Assembly (NCBI GenBank): GCA_029224185.1
Contig: CM055188.1
Location: 19,442,497-19,506,496 of the forward strand
DNA length: 64,000 bases
Direction of reading: 5' to 3'
DNA from: Karalla daura
Taxonomy: Eukaryota; Chordata; Actinopteri; Chaetodontiformes; Leiognathidae
A model generated the notes under the pieces. That model searched no databases. It was not told the origin of the DNA and saw nothing but the letters and a program-made list of their open reading frames with translations. This document shows, one piece after another, positions 28,467 through 39,990 of this stretch. Position 1 is the stretch's first letter, and every line of letters starts with the position of its first letter. The position numbers and the translations under genes are program-made.

Positions 28467-29572
28467 AAATGGAAAAATATCATTTTCTCAGGGAAAGGCA
28501 AAAATCAACAAACTTGAAATGTAATAAATCTAATTCAGTAAAGCATTGCAGCTTTGTGCCAATTAAGACTTACTGCTTTTACAGTGTACAGCAGTACTAA
28601 TTTTCCAATTTTAAGGCTATCATTAAAAGAGAAAAACCTCCCACTGATATCTTTTGATTAACATCAGTAATCGAGTGAGTGGATTTTTTTTTTTACATAA
28701 GCTAAGACCTGGACAGTTATACATGCATCGTGGATTGTAAATCGGCAGAGCACTGCAAAAAAGATTTAATTCCTCATGAAATGCTGCTTTTCTCTTGCAT
28801 GGAAATCATGTATTTTCCTTTGTTAATCTGCTTGACCATGAGATGATGTCAATTCATTTAATTCAACCAATAGTAACTTCCTTTGCCATTTAAGTTAAGA
28901 CCACTGTGACTAATTTGTATTGTAAATTATCATCATTAGCCTTGCAGAGATGATCACATTTTTCAATCACCAGGACTCTTTTGAGTTCTACATTGTTGAT
29001 TAATGATGCTTGCTCCATCATTACATCTCCTGGGTATCTCAAATAACAAAGTTATTGTGATCCGACTGCAACTCTTGTTAAATCACATTTAAGGCGACAG
29101 AGTTAATCTTTGAGGCTTCTGACATTTACGTCAGGTTTCATTCAGGTTCAAAGGTGGCCTTGGTTAAAACCTCTGGGGCTCTCCACTTCCTCTCTTCCTG
29201 CCTTTGGTGGTGTGTTAAGTTATTGCGTCTTCCTCCACCTGCAGTGTGTCTGGAGTTTCCTGTGGCTGTAGGAGTCTGATCACAAAGGACCTGTGAAGCC
29301 TGCGTCAGGATGTCCCAGACAGCTTTGACTTGTTGAGAAATCAACCAACAGGATGTTGACACTGTTTTATTCTTTTTATGAGCTCATAGTTACTTCAAAA
29401 CAGCATTTCCTTTAAATCTCTGCTAACCCACTTTTCACTTGATATTTTGTGGGAACAGCATTAAAAAAGGATTGAAAAAAATTGACAGGAAGCGCAAACA
29501 AATCTGCCAGCATAAAGTGGGGGGAACAAAGAAGACTAACCCCATTCATGAGGAATGCAAGAACTATTCCCA

Positions 29573-29573
<1 letters not shown>

Positions 29574-29628
<55 letters not shown>

Positions 29629-29649
29629 GAAATGTGTGTGTGTGTGTAT

Positions 29650-29689
<40 letters not shown>

Positions 29690-29690
29690 T
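29574..29690. repeat. Compound (CTAT)n-(TG)n-(CA)n-(TA)n microsatellite
   Basis: A CTAT block (29574-29628), then TG, CA and TA runs. The TG and CA parts are mutually inverted, so the locus could form a hairpin. Confidence 0.95.
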
Positions 29691-32305
29691 TACATATATA
29701 CACTTCAATAATCCATGCAGTTCAGTTTCAGATGGGAAACTTCTGAAGGGAGTTAAGAAGATGCAAAAATTAAGACAAAATTAAGAATATGCATACAAGA
29801 CTTTATTTCCATAATACGAGCAGTACTGAACAGTCACCCTCTTTGTTGCATCTAACTTTGTTGATATGTTGCTTTTAAATAAAGCGCTAAGTGACCTGTT
29901 TCTCTCCCCTGGGTTTGAATCCATTACACAGACTCTAGCTAATCTCCACTTCAGTATCTCCATCCACTAATCCTGACTGGCGCAGCAATCCACAATATAC
30001 AGCGCTTTAGCTTAAAGACAGCATAGTGCACTATCCCTGTTTCAACCACGCTCCGCCCTGTCCCATAGGGAGTCCCCTGTATAGGAGGAGTAGAGAGCTG
30101 CTGCTGTCTCCCTAGTGCTGTTGCCAGGCAGTTTGCATCCAGATGAATTAGTCAGCTCTCTTGTTTGAAAGCCTCTTAAGCGCTATCTTCTAAAGCTGGT
30201 GTTGGCCATAAACCTGTGTTGTGTAGAGGGGCCATGGCACTGAGGTGCTGCCATTGGTCTGGACAGGTCTGGGTGCCTCCTTTAGTAAATAGATCTAATT
30301 GAGTGATTGGATCTCTTAAGTGTTGCTGTAGGTTTCTGGGAGGGCACTGGCTTGTTAGTGCTGGAAACCCAACCTTGTTAGTAACAAAATGTGAGGGATG
30401 AAACTGTTGGATGAGTACAATGTGTTTATCTAAGATTTGTGTTTTTTTTTATTGTCATTTGATGTAGATGAGGCAAAAGTAATGGGAAAGATCAGACATC
30501 ACAAGATAACGTCTGTAAAGTTGCCCTTTGACTTTAGGATTAGATTGCTATATGACCTTAGATTAGATGCTGTCTCCATGCCAAAAAGAATTACAATGCC
30601 AGTTTACTGCTGTTTAGCAGTTACAATGTTTATCATGTTTAATATATTAGCAGGCTATCGTAAGTGAAAAGTATCAAATAGAGATTACAGTTTAATGGTA
30701 ATTTTGGTAAGGGCTAAGATACAAAGTTGTATGTGTCAGTTCCAGTCAGAATTGTCATAGCCTATAGCAGGGCATATAGCAATTAAAAATGTCAGGATTG
30801 TTTTAGTGGTTTATTTTTCTCAAATGTAGTCTTGCATTTAGTTCTAATGTGGCATTTTACATTTACCTTTTTTACACTAAGATGAAAGATGAATGAGGAT
30901 GGCACAGCAGCTTTGAATGGGAATGATGAACAAATTATATATAGTTAATATTTGTACATTTGTTCACTTTTTACTTTATGACTTTTATTTTCACCTTTGT
31001 AACTATCTCAATAGTCTGGTCTGTGAGTTCTGTCTTATGCACGGCCATAATGCACATCAGGGTGCGCAAAATGCTTGCATGCAATGTGGAGTTACATGGC
31101 TTTTGGTACAGAAGCAACAGTTAACACATTAAAACTGCCAAAGTTGAAAGGAACTCAGCGGATAGGATGGGTCCGGATAGGATGCCATCTGAGTCTGAAT
31201 CTGTGGTCTGAATGTGAGTGACTCCTGCCCCAAAATGACACACCTATGTAATGATGCAGTCAAACATCCTGATTCTGGTGCAAAGAGTAAACAAAAATGT
31301 GCTAAATTCACAAAATGCATTCACTGTAGTTTAACCAACATCTCACATATATAAACATGTATTGCATAGATTGCAGTACATGGCATCAAAGTATTAATAT
31401 GTTTCTCAGCACCCTGAACAGTAGTTATTATATTGCTATATTGCGATATTTCAGTCTGGATCAAAGTGCAGGACCAATTCACAGACAGACATTACCATCA
31501 CCAGATTAAAATTTTATATTTGTGCTCCCCATGTATTCATACACAGTGAGAGACTTTAAATGTAGCCCGGGCATTGAGTAAAAGCTCTCTATTGTTTGCC
31601 AGAATTAATGATTTATCCTTCAAGTCACTGAAGTGTTGCTGCCATATGGGTAAGCAGACGGCCACTGTACCTCTCTGGAGCTCACATTACTGAACCAGGC
31701 GAATGGGCCAGATCAGAGGGTCTCAGTTCTCACAACCCTCTCCTGAAATTCAGTATTACTTCAGTGTACAGTCATCTCGGTAAAATCCTTGGCCTGCTAT
31801 TTTTCTTTTTTTTGCATGTTTACCCAAAATTAAGAGAGTTGAAGACAGCATTAAAAATGAAGACATTTGAGGCATGGGTCTAATACCTCATCGAGCTTAA
31901 TGATGTTCACAGAAGCTAATGATCAACTCCTTATGGGCCTGTTATGTAGATAACAGCCCTCAGTGGAATTTGATCTCTTCTCATGTAGTTCAGAGTAGTG
32001 TTTTGTGCATGCATTGTGATGAGCTGAACCTGCATTTTCTTAAAATTGATGACACTGCACATAACTCCAGTCTCACAAGGATAATGGGGAAGCTGTTGTT
32101 CTGTTGTATTAAGTAATTGTTACATTTATTGGAAACAGAATTATGTCGAAGTCGGTATTTGTCATACAAATCTACAGTTATCTGTACTGCTCTGTGAGCA
32201 CAAACAGCACTTATTTTCAGCTTATAAATGTAAAATATTTTATGCTTTTTCTCATCAATAACAATGTGGAAAAAAAAATATATGTATGTTTTGTCTTTTC
32301 TCCAG

Positions 32306-32468
32306 GTCAGTCGGCAGTTCCAGAACATTCTGTGAAATTCTACCTAAAGCTCCAACTCCTGCAGACAACATTACTGGACCGGAAAACCTAATCGACATAA
32401 AGTCTGGTTGATGACTATAAAACACTCTCTCCTAAAGTCATCTGCCCCTCCTCCAGAGCCTCCCAAGT
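32306..32468 (+). other. lrrn1 5' UTR in exon 2
   Basis: The segment lies between the acceptor TTCTCCAG and the lrrn1 ATG. An alternative acceptor five bases on (GTCAG) is possible. It holds the end of one upstream ORF (stop at 32409-32411) and most of another (32411-32476). Confidence 0.7.
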
Positions 32469-32476
32469 ATGGCTAG
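32411..32476 (+). promoter_or_regulatory. lrrn1 upstream ORF 3, overlapping the main start
   Basis: The ATG at 32411 shares its A with the stop of the preceding upstream ORF (TGATG). The frame runs 21 codons and stops at TAG 32474-32476, inside the first codons of lrrn1 but in another frame. Its start context is weak (T at -3). Confidence 0.5.
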
Positions 32477-34622
32477 ACGGAGGTTAGACTGCTTTCCCCT
32501 AGGCCAGGCATTTGCCAGCCTGATCCTCGTCTTGATAAGATTGTCCCACGTCCAGAGCAACGAATGCCCTCAACTGTGCGTATGTGAAATCCGACCTTGG
32601 TTTACTCCTCAGTCCACCTACCGAGAGGCCATCACTGTGGACTGCAATGATCTTCGCTTAACTCGTATTCCGGGGAACCTCTCCAGTGACACTCAGGTCC
32701 TACTCCTTCAGAGCAATTACATTGCTCGGACCAGTGAAGAGCTGGAGCAGCTCTTCAACCTGACTGAGCTGGACTTGTCCCAGAACAACTTCAGTAGCAT
32801 TCGAGACGTCGGCCTTATTAATATGTCCCAGCTCACAACACTTCATCTAGAGGAGAATCAGATCACGGAGATGCCAGATTATTGTCTGCAAGACCTCAGC
32901 AACCTGCAGGAGCTCTACATCAACCACAATCAGATCAGCACCATTTCCGGCAATGCCTTCTCTGGGCTCCACAATTTGCTGAGGCTTCATCTCAACTCCA
33001 ACAAGCTCAAGAGCATCAACAGTCAGTGGTTTGAGTCTACACCAAATTTGGAGATCCTTATGATCGGGGAGAACCCAGTTGTTGGGATAATGGATTTCAA
33101 TTTCAAGCCACTGGGAAACCTTAGAAGCCTGGTTTTAGCTGGCATGGATTTGACAGATATCCCAGGAAATGCTTTTGTGGGACTTGACAATCTTGAAAGT
33201 CTGTCTTTCTATGACAACAAGCTAGTCCGAGTTCCCCAGAGAGCCCTTCAGAAACTACCTAATCTCAAATTCCTGGATTTGAATAAAAACCCAGTGCACA
33301 AGATTCAGGAGGGAGATTTTAAAAACATGCTGAGATTGAAGGAGCTTGGCATAAATAACATGGGAGATCTGGTTTCAATTGACCGGTATGCTTTGGACAA
33401 CCTTCCTGAGCTCACAAAACTGGAGGCTACAAACAATCCCAAATTCTCCTACATAAATCGTCTCGCGTTTCGTGACGTCCCTGCCTTGGAGAGTCTAATG
33501 GTGAACAACAATGCCCTGAATGCCCTTTATCAGTCCACAGTAGACTCTCTCCCCAACTTACGTGAGATCAGCATTCACAGCAATCCTCTGCGCTGTGACT
33601 GTGTAATCCAGTGGATGAGCTCCAACAAAACTAGTGTGCGTTTTATGGAACCTTTGTCTATGTTTTGTGCCATGCCAGCAGAAGTAAGAGGGATGCATGT
33701 GCGGGAGGTTCTGCAGAAAAATTTGGCAAACCAGTGCCTGCCCATGATTGCCCCCGATACTTTTCTCAGCCACCTCAACCTTGACATTGGCATGACAGTG
33801 GACTTGGACTGCAGAGCTATGTCCCAGCCCGAGCCTGAAATCTACTGGGTGACACCAATGGGAAACAAAGTCATGATGGACACCCTGTCTGACAAGTACA
33901 GCCTCAGCAGTGAAGGGACTCTGAGAATTTCTCAGATCCAGGTAGAAGACTCCGGCAGATACACCTGTGTGGCTCAAAATGCAGAGGGTGCTGACACAAG
34001 AGTTACAGTGATCAGGGTGAATGGAACTCTGCTGGACAACACTCAGCTTATGAAAATCTACGTTAAGCAAACTGAATCTCACTCTATCCTGGTGTCTTGG
34101 AAAATTAACTCCAATGTCATGACCTCCAACCTCAAGTGGTCATCTGCCACCATGAAAATAGACAATCCGCACATTACTTACACTGCCAGGGTACCTGTGG
34201 ATGTCCACGAGTACAACCTCACACATTTACAACCAGCGACTGAATACGAGGTGTGTCTTACCGTCTCCAACATCCACCAACAGACCCAGAAGTCGTGCGT
34301 AAATGTGACTACAAAGCAAGCAGCCTTTACTGTAGAGATATCTGACCAAGGGACTAATACAGCTCTTGCAGTCGTCATGGGAACAATGTTTGCAGTCATC
34401 AGTCTGGCCTCCCTGGGAGTATACATTGCCAAGAGGTGGAAGCGGAAAAACTATCATCATTCTCTGAAAAAGTACATGCAAAAAACCTCATCAATACCAC
34501 TAAATGAGTTATACCCTCCTCTTATCAACTTGTGGGAGGCAGACAGTGAGAAGGAGAAAGAGGGCTCATCCGAGTCCAAACCCAGTCAGGTGGACACCAC
34601 ACGCAGCTATTACATGTGGTGA
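32469..34622 (+). CDS. lrrn1: Leucine-rich repeat neuronal protein 1
   Basis: This is a complete 717-residue single-exon coding sequence, close to the roughly 716 residues I recall for mammals. LRRN1 is a type I membrane glycoprotein of neurons and neural progenitors with roles in adhesion and boundary formation. Visible parts: signal peptide at about 1-30; LRRNT cysteines at about 33-59; a run of leucine-rich repeats at about 75-370; LRRCT from NPLRCDC to about 424; one C2-type Ig domain at about 427-516 (Cys448 and Cys500, with DSGRYTC); an FN3-like domain at about 525-615; one transmembrane helix at about 631-654 followed by KRWKRK; and a short tail ending RSYYMW, a hallmark of the LRRN family. 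The start has A at -3 and G at +4. Upstream ORFs suggest translational control. LRRN2/LRRN3 paralogues are the alternatives; length and the neighbouring setmar favour LRRN1. Confidence 0.96.
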   Translation: MARRRLDCFPLGQAFASLILVLIRLSHVQSNECPQLCVCEIRPWFTPQSTYREAITVDCNDLRLTRIPGNLSSDTQVLLLQSNYIARTSEELEQLFNLTELDLSQNNFSSIRDVGLINMSQLTTLHLEENQITEMPDYCLQDLSNLQELYINHNQISTISGNAFSGLHNLLRLHLNSNKLKSINSQWFESTPNLEILMIGENPVVGIMDFNFKPLGNLRSLVLAGMDLTDIPGNAFVGLDNLESLSFYDNKLVRVPQRALQKLPNLKFLDLNKNPVHKIQEGDFKNMLRLKELGINNMGDLVSIDRYALDNLPELTKLEATNNPKFSYINRLAFRDVPALESLMVNNNALNALYQSTVDSLPNLREISIHSNPLRCDCVIQWMSSNKTSVRFMEPLSMFCAMPAEVRGMHVREVLQKNLANQCLPMIAPDTFLSHLNLDIGMTVDLDCRAMSQPEPEIYWVTPMGNKVMMDTLSDKYSLSSEGTLRISQIQVEDSGRYTCVAQNAEGADTRVTVIRVNGTLLDNTQLMKIYVKQTESHSILVSWKINSNVMTSNLKWSSATMKIDNPHITYTARVPVDVHEYNLTHLQPATEYEVCLTVSNIHQQTQKSCVNVTTKQAAFTVEISDQGTNTALAVVMGTMFAVISLASLGVYIAKRWKRKNYHHSLKKYMQKTSSIPLNELYPPLINLWEADSEKEKEGSSESKPSQVDTTRSYYMW

Positions 34623-35730
34623 GAGCTACTGTCCTGCTGGTTATAAAAAGACATGTTTCTTTCTGGAGCACAAATATACATACTTGCTTTTTGTGTAAAA
34701 GTGAATGGATTCACTTTGTGTTTCATTTCTCTTTTATTTCCTCTTTGGCTCTCAGACTTGCTCTTTCAAGCAAATGACAAACCAGGATTTTCTGTTCTTT
34801 AGAATAGCATATCGCCTTTTTACCTCTCGCAGGTTTTGAGACACAATATGGCAGCTTTGTTTAGCTTCCTGGACTTAGTTGTCACTGTGCTTTATTTTTA
34901 GTTCTTGCTTTGATGAAAACAGCATGAGTATTGTCACGGATTCAGCACACGCGTGCGAAGAAAATGCTGAAATCCAGCCCATTTTTGATGTTTTTGGGCA
35001 GAATTAAGAGACTGCCATATTTCTTTCTCTTGTAAAACAGTTTAACTGTTAACTGTTGTGCACTGAAATATATATACTAATTTGTCTATCAACTCAGATA
35101 TAAGCTGACAGAGTACGTTTAGACTTGATATATTGTCTATTGAATAATGTTAGCAATTCCTCTGTAATGTTGTATCAGCTCTGATTTAATTTTACTTTTG
35201 TACATTAAAGGAACAGTGTGTAAGATATAGGGGGCTCTACTGGCAGAATATGGCAGAAATGGATCACTATATTAATTTACTCATTCAGCAGCACATATTC
35301 ACCTGAAAAAAAAAAAAATCACCATGTTTTCATTACAGCAGAAGGAGAAAATCTGCTCCCAAGGAGTCCACCACGCTGCACTGCCCTATTCCATATAAGC
35401 AAATATTTTTTGCAGCTACTCTATTGTTGGGTTGGTTTAGAGATAATCAGCTGGTTAATGTCTGCAATCACACCACTAGATGCCACTAAATCCTACACAC
35501 TGGACCTTTGAACAGTATGTTAAATTTAGACTACGTTTGCAGAGCAGCTACTGTAAACCAGCAATAGGAATATGAATGTTATGAACTAGTTAAATAGATG
35601 TAAGGCTTTTTAAATTTCTTGGATATTTCATTTCTTATTTTGCTAGAACATGTCTACAATCACTGATTTTGTTGTGGTTTTCACACACACACAAACATGT
35701 TGTTTATTGAGGAGTAAGTTAAATAAAATG
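34623..35730 (+). other. lrrn1: lrrn1 3' UTR (approximate)
   Basis: The sequence after the stop is AT-rich and non-coding. An AATAAA at 35722-35727 is the best polyadenylation signal, and an ATTAAA near 35204 is an earlier possibility. A MITE-like repeat sits between the two, so the choice of signal decides whether the repeat is part of the mRNA. Confidence 0.45.
35207..35510. mobile_element. Non-autonomous MITE-like repeat
   Basis: The left end AAAGGAACAGTGTGTAAGAT and the right end, read inverted, AAAGGTCCAGTGTGTAGGAT form imperfect 20-bp terminal inverted repeats about 300 bp apart. Between them lies the 'CACCACTAGATGCCACTAAA' segment familiar from an abundant percomorph repeat. It has no coding capacity. 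A clear target-site duplication was not seen, so the superfamily (possibly hAT-like) is open. Confidence 0.7.
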
Positions 35731-35994
35731 TTTTTTCCTCATATTTTTTAAAACATGATTTCAACACAAAGTGTCATTTTTCTCAATGGCTGAAATGGTT
35801 GTGCATACTGTATGTTTAATAAGGAAGACACATTCGAAACTGGAAAACCCCTAATCTCATTTTGCACATTCATATATACTGATGAGTATCGCTATAGGTG
35901 CTCTATATTGATGTGAAGATGGTTGATGCAGACTAGTGTCTCACTGCTGCAAAGCAATTAGAGAATTTTATAGATTCTAGTCCTGGGAGGACAT

Positions 35995-36001
35995 TATCAC
36001 T
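35995..36001. repeat. Target-site duplication, left copy
   Basis: TATCACT immediately precedes the foldback element and is repeated exactly after it. Confidence 0.85.
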
Positions 36002-36177
36002 CAACCCGTTCTCATCCCAACGCGTCAAATACCGACTATTTGTCACGCCCCTAAGCGTTGCATATGGACGCCAAGGGTACCCTTCCGCGTCTGTTTATTG
36101 ACGCTCCGGGTTTTCCATTCACTCTCATGCAAACCCCAGCTCGGCAGGACAGGACGCTGAGAGCAGAGGCTCCAGCC

Positions 36178-36576
36178 AAACCCCCTAAACGTCAAATAGA
36201 ACCGCGGAGGGTAGAAATCCGCGTCCGGATTTGACGCTGCGAGTTCTGCATTGACTCTCATGCAGACCCCGGCTCGGCAGGACGGGACGCTGAGAGCAGA
36301 GGCTCCAGCCAAAGCCCCTAAACGTCAAATAGAACCGCGGAGGGTAGAAATCCGCGTCCGGATTTGACGCTGCGAGTTCTGCATTGACTCTCATGCAGAC
36401 CCCGGCTCGGCAGGACGGGACGCTGAGAGCAGAGGCTCCAGCCAAAGCCCCTAAACGTCAAATAGAACCGCGGAGGGTAGAAATCCGCGTCCGGATTTGA
36501 CGCTGCGAGTTCTGCATTGACTCTCATGCAGACCCCGGCTCGGCAGGACGGGACGCTGAGAGCAGAGGCTCCAGCC
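36178..36576 (-). repeat. Left-arm tandem array, three 133-bp units
   Basis: Unit ends fall at 36310, 36443 and 36576, exactly 133 bp apart. Each is CpG-rich and contains an internal inverted motif CGTCAAAT ... ATTTGACG. The unit is inverted relative to the right arm. Confidence 0.95.
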
Positions 36577-36901
36577 GTCCATTCACTCCCATAATAACCC
36601 GGTCACGCGAAGCATGACGCCGCTTACTACTGTCTCATTGAAGAACCGAGTATCCTCTGCCCGGAAGTGTTTTTCTCACTATTTTCTCACTATTTGTACA
36701 CTTTGTCCCGAGAATATATCCACTGACACGTTAAACAAGGCCAAAATGTGAGATACCTGGCTAAATAACTACGTAAATAATGTGAATTTATACTAAAACA
36801 ACAATGATAACAGTGGATAAATTGGATTTCAACAGACTGTTTACATTTACTTTGGACCCGCCCCCCTCACGTGTGCGGCGTGTTACCATGGAAACGAAAG
36901 G

Positions 36902-38823
36902 ACGGCGTTGCTTCAGGTAGTCTAGTCAGGGTTTCCCCAAAAAAATGTATACAGACTTTAAATTATTGTAAAGTAAACGTCAATTAAAATGCATTTAATT
37001 TTCAAACTGTAATGGAATTTCTAAACATTATTTTTATTTGATTTTTTATCATCTAAAGTCTATGCCATGAGACCTACAAAAGTCACCGAATTAATTGCAG
37101 CTACTGAAAGTGAAATATGCAAATAGAGAATTGTGTGCAATCCACATTGTCAGCAGTGACTGGATTAAATTATTGATTATGATTATTATTATTATTATTA
37201 TTTGGTCGCTCTCCCTCTCACAGAGAGAGACAGACAGAGAGAGACAGAAATATGTCATGTTTATACATATTTCTTTGAATATTGACTTGGTATATGAGAA
37301 TCTCTGAGCTCTGATGAGAAGATTGAAAGATTGATGAGAAGAAGAAATTGTGGTCAGGAACCTTGGAAGCTTATTATAGATTTTGGGGCCTGCTTGAACG
37401 GTGTTGCTTCTGACCTCCCCATAAACATTCTAAAATGTCATCCTCATTGCTCAAAAAATCTATGGAGGGCTGGTTCTTGCCATAAGTGTTATGGGCAGTC
37501 ACATGGAGCGCCATCTGCTGGAGGGGTGCTGTCATGTCACCCTTGGCATGTCCTTCAATTGTGTATGGCCCTCTCAGACACTTTCTGAGGTAGTAGGAGC
37601 CTGAAACTCAGCACGATGGATGCTCTTGACCTACTATTGAACATAGTAAAATTTCAGCCATTTAGCTCAAAGTGTTGAGGTGGAGTCCCTGATTGAACAA
37701 TGAGAGGGTCTAAAAGCTATAGCAAACTAGACCATCAGATTCTGAAGGCCAATCTGGAGGAGATCTCTTTCTAAAGGTGCTGTGAATCTGACATTTTAGT
37801 ATGTTGTAGGGGGCCCCTGGACAAGATGATATGTGTTGGTTTGGTCCTGATTGGAGCCATACTTTTCAAAGGGCGGGGCTTTGAACGTTCGCCATTTCCC
37901 ACCTTTGAGGACTTGCCACGGTCTCAAAAATACACCAAATGGCCTGAAACTCAGTCTGCAGACCCCATAGCGGACCTGGAACAGACCCTCCGAGCCCTGC
38001 CTCCATAAACCCTTGGGGGCCCGTGGGGACGCAAAGTTGCTCTAGGAAGGTGCTATTAACTTGGAGGCAGCAGATCCTAATACAAGACCTTCTGACAAGT
38101 AACATAAACAAAAACCAGGAGGAAATTCCAAGGGGAAGGTATTTTTCTCTCCCCTCCTCCCTTTTGACTCAGACACATTAGGACTACAAACAAAATGGCG
38201 GAGCACATGAGTGTGTATTGCAATGTAGTTCATTTTTGGTTAAGGCTTCAGGGGGTTCAGAAAACCTCTTTCTAAGAAATATATATAACTACAACATATA
38301 TATTTATTTAATGTGACACAGTACATTATGAATCATAAACATTTACATTTATTAGAACTAGTGTAGAACTAGTAGACACTGCATAGCCAGCTTGTCATGT
38401 ACGGCGCGGCTATGACGTCATGAAAAAGTGCGGCGTGGTGGCTGCTGGGAGTTGGAGTTGTGTCAGAGTGAAAACGTAGTAAACCATAATAAACAGTTGT
38501 GGGGTTACCTCTCCAATAGTCTCGGTTCCTGAGTTTTTGGCAGTCATAAGAGCAGTTCAAGAAACCCTACACCTCGGACGCTTCATTAGTTTAGTTTCGA
38601 TTCCTGCCTCAGTCTGCAAATAGTAAACACTCACTTTGTGTCGCAGACTGAAGAGGGTGCATTCAAAGTCAAAATTGCTTCAGCAACGTTTGAAAACCAC
38701 TTCCTGTGCTTTTTTGTTTATTTGTAAGAACTAACAAACAAAAGATCATATCCACTGACTGAAGGAATTAAAGGAGACTATAAGGAAGCGAATTATGTCG
38801 GCACAAATGCGAAGCGAAACAAC
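36902..38823. other. Central region of the foldback element
   Basis: This 1.9-kb unique segment lies between the arms. It contains an ATT microsatellite (about 37170-37202), a GA-rich patch, and short frames (37331-37588, 37826-38008) with no recognisable domain. No transposase motif was found in any frame. It may be inserted or captured DNA. Confidence 0.6.
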
Positions 38824-39148
38824 CCTTTCGTTTCCATGGTAACACGCCGCACACGTGAGGGGGGTGGGTCCAAAGTAAATGTAAACAGTCTGTTGAAATC
38901 CAATTTATCCACTGTTATCATTGTTGTTTTAGTATAAATTCACATTATTTACGTAGTTATTTAGCCAGGTATCTCACATTTTGGCCTTGTTTAACGTGTC
39001 AGTGGATATATTCTCGGGACAAAGTGTACAAATAGTGAGAAAATAGTGAGAAAAACACTTCCGGGCAGAGGATACTCGGTTCTTCAATGAGACAGTAGTA
39101 AGCGGCGTCATGCTTCGCGTGACCGGGTTATTATGGGAGTGAATGGAC

Positions 39149-39814
39149 GGCTGGAGCCTCTGCTCTCAGCGTCCCGTCCTGCCGAGCCGGGGTCTGCATG
39201 AGAGTCAATGCAGAACTCGCAGCGTCAAATCCGGACGCGGATTTTCTACCCTCCGCGGTTCTATTTGACGTTTAGGGGCTTTGGCTGGAGCCTCTGCTCT
39301 CAGCGTCCCGTCCTGCCGAGCCGGGGTCTGCATGAGAGTCAATGCAGAATTCGCAGCGTCAAATCCGGACGCGGATTTCTACCCTCCGCGGTTCTATTTG
39401 ACGTTTAGGGGCTTTGGCTGGAGCCTCTGCTCTCAGCGTCCCGTCCTGCCGAGCCGGGGTCTGCATGAGAGTCAATGCAGAACTGGCAGCGTCAAATCCG
39501 GACGCGGATTTCTACCCTCCGCGGTTCTATTTGACGTTTAGGGGCTTTGGCTGGAGCCTCTGCTCTCAGCGTCCCGTCCTGCCGAGCCGGGGTCTGCATG
39601 AGAGTCAATGCAGAACTCGCAGCGTCAAATCCGGACGCGGATTTCTACCCTCCGCGGTTCTATTTGACGTTTAGGGGCTTTGGCTGGAGCCTCTGCTCTC
39701 AGCGTCCCGTCCTGCCGAGCCGGGGTCTGCATGAGAGTCAATGCAGAACTCGCAGCGTCAAATCCGGATGCGGATTTCTACCCTCCGCGTTTCTATTTGA
39801 CGTTTAGGGGCTTT
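39149..39814 (+). repeat. Right-arm tandem array, five 133-bp units
   Basis: Units begin at 39149 (134 bp because of one extra T), 39283, 39416, 39549 and 39682. The last carries two substitutions (CCGGATGCGG, CTCCGCGTTT) not seen in the others. The open frames of 66-89 codons in this array and its left counterpart are by-products of the repeat. Confidence 0.95.
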
Positions 39815-39990
39815 GGCTGGAGCCTCTGCTCTCAGCGTCCCGTCCTGCCGAGCTGGGGTTTGCATGAGAGTGAATGGAAAACCCGGAGCGTCAATAAACA
39901 GACGCGGAAGGGTACCCTCGGCGTCCATATGCAACGCTTAGGGGCGTGACAAATAGTCGGTATTTGACGCGTTGGGATGAGAACGGGTTG

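Larger units (their letters stand above)
36002..39990. mobile_element. Foldback-type element with long composite inverted repeats
   Basis: The element starts CAACCCGTTCTCATCCCAAC and ends with its exact inverse. It is flanked by perfect 7-bp duplications. Each arm has the same three blocks. The outer block is 176 bp (36002-36177 and 39815-39990). Next is a tandem block of about 133-bp units, three on the left (36178-36576) and five on the right (39149-39814). The inner block is a unique 325 bp (36577-36901 and 38824-39148). The arms look nearly identical by eye, which suggests a young insertion or gene conversion. The 1.9-kb centre shows no transposase. The architecture resembles Foldback/Galileo-like elements, in which inverted arms contain tandem subrepeats; the actual superfamily is not identified. 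Confidence 0.9.

Noticed and set aside
33558..34082. A 174-codon minus-strand frame inside lrrn1
   Set aside because: It is a shadow of the lrrn1 coding sequence.
36043..36527. Repeated frames containing MAGASALSVPSCRAGVCMRV in both foldback arms
   Set aside because: The 133-bp period is not a multiple of three and the frames simply follow the repeat; no protein-like conservation is expected.
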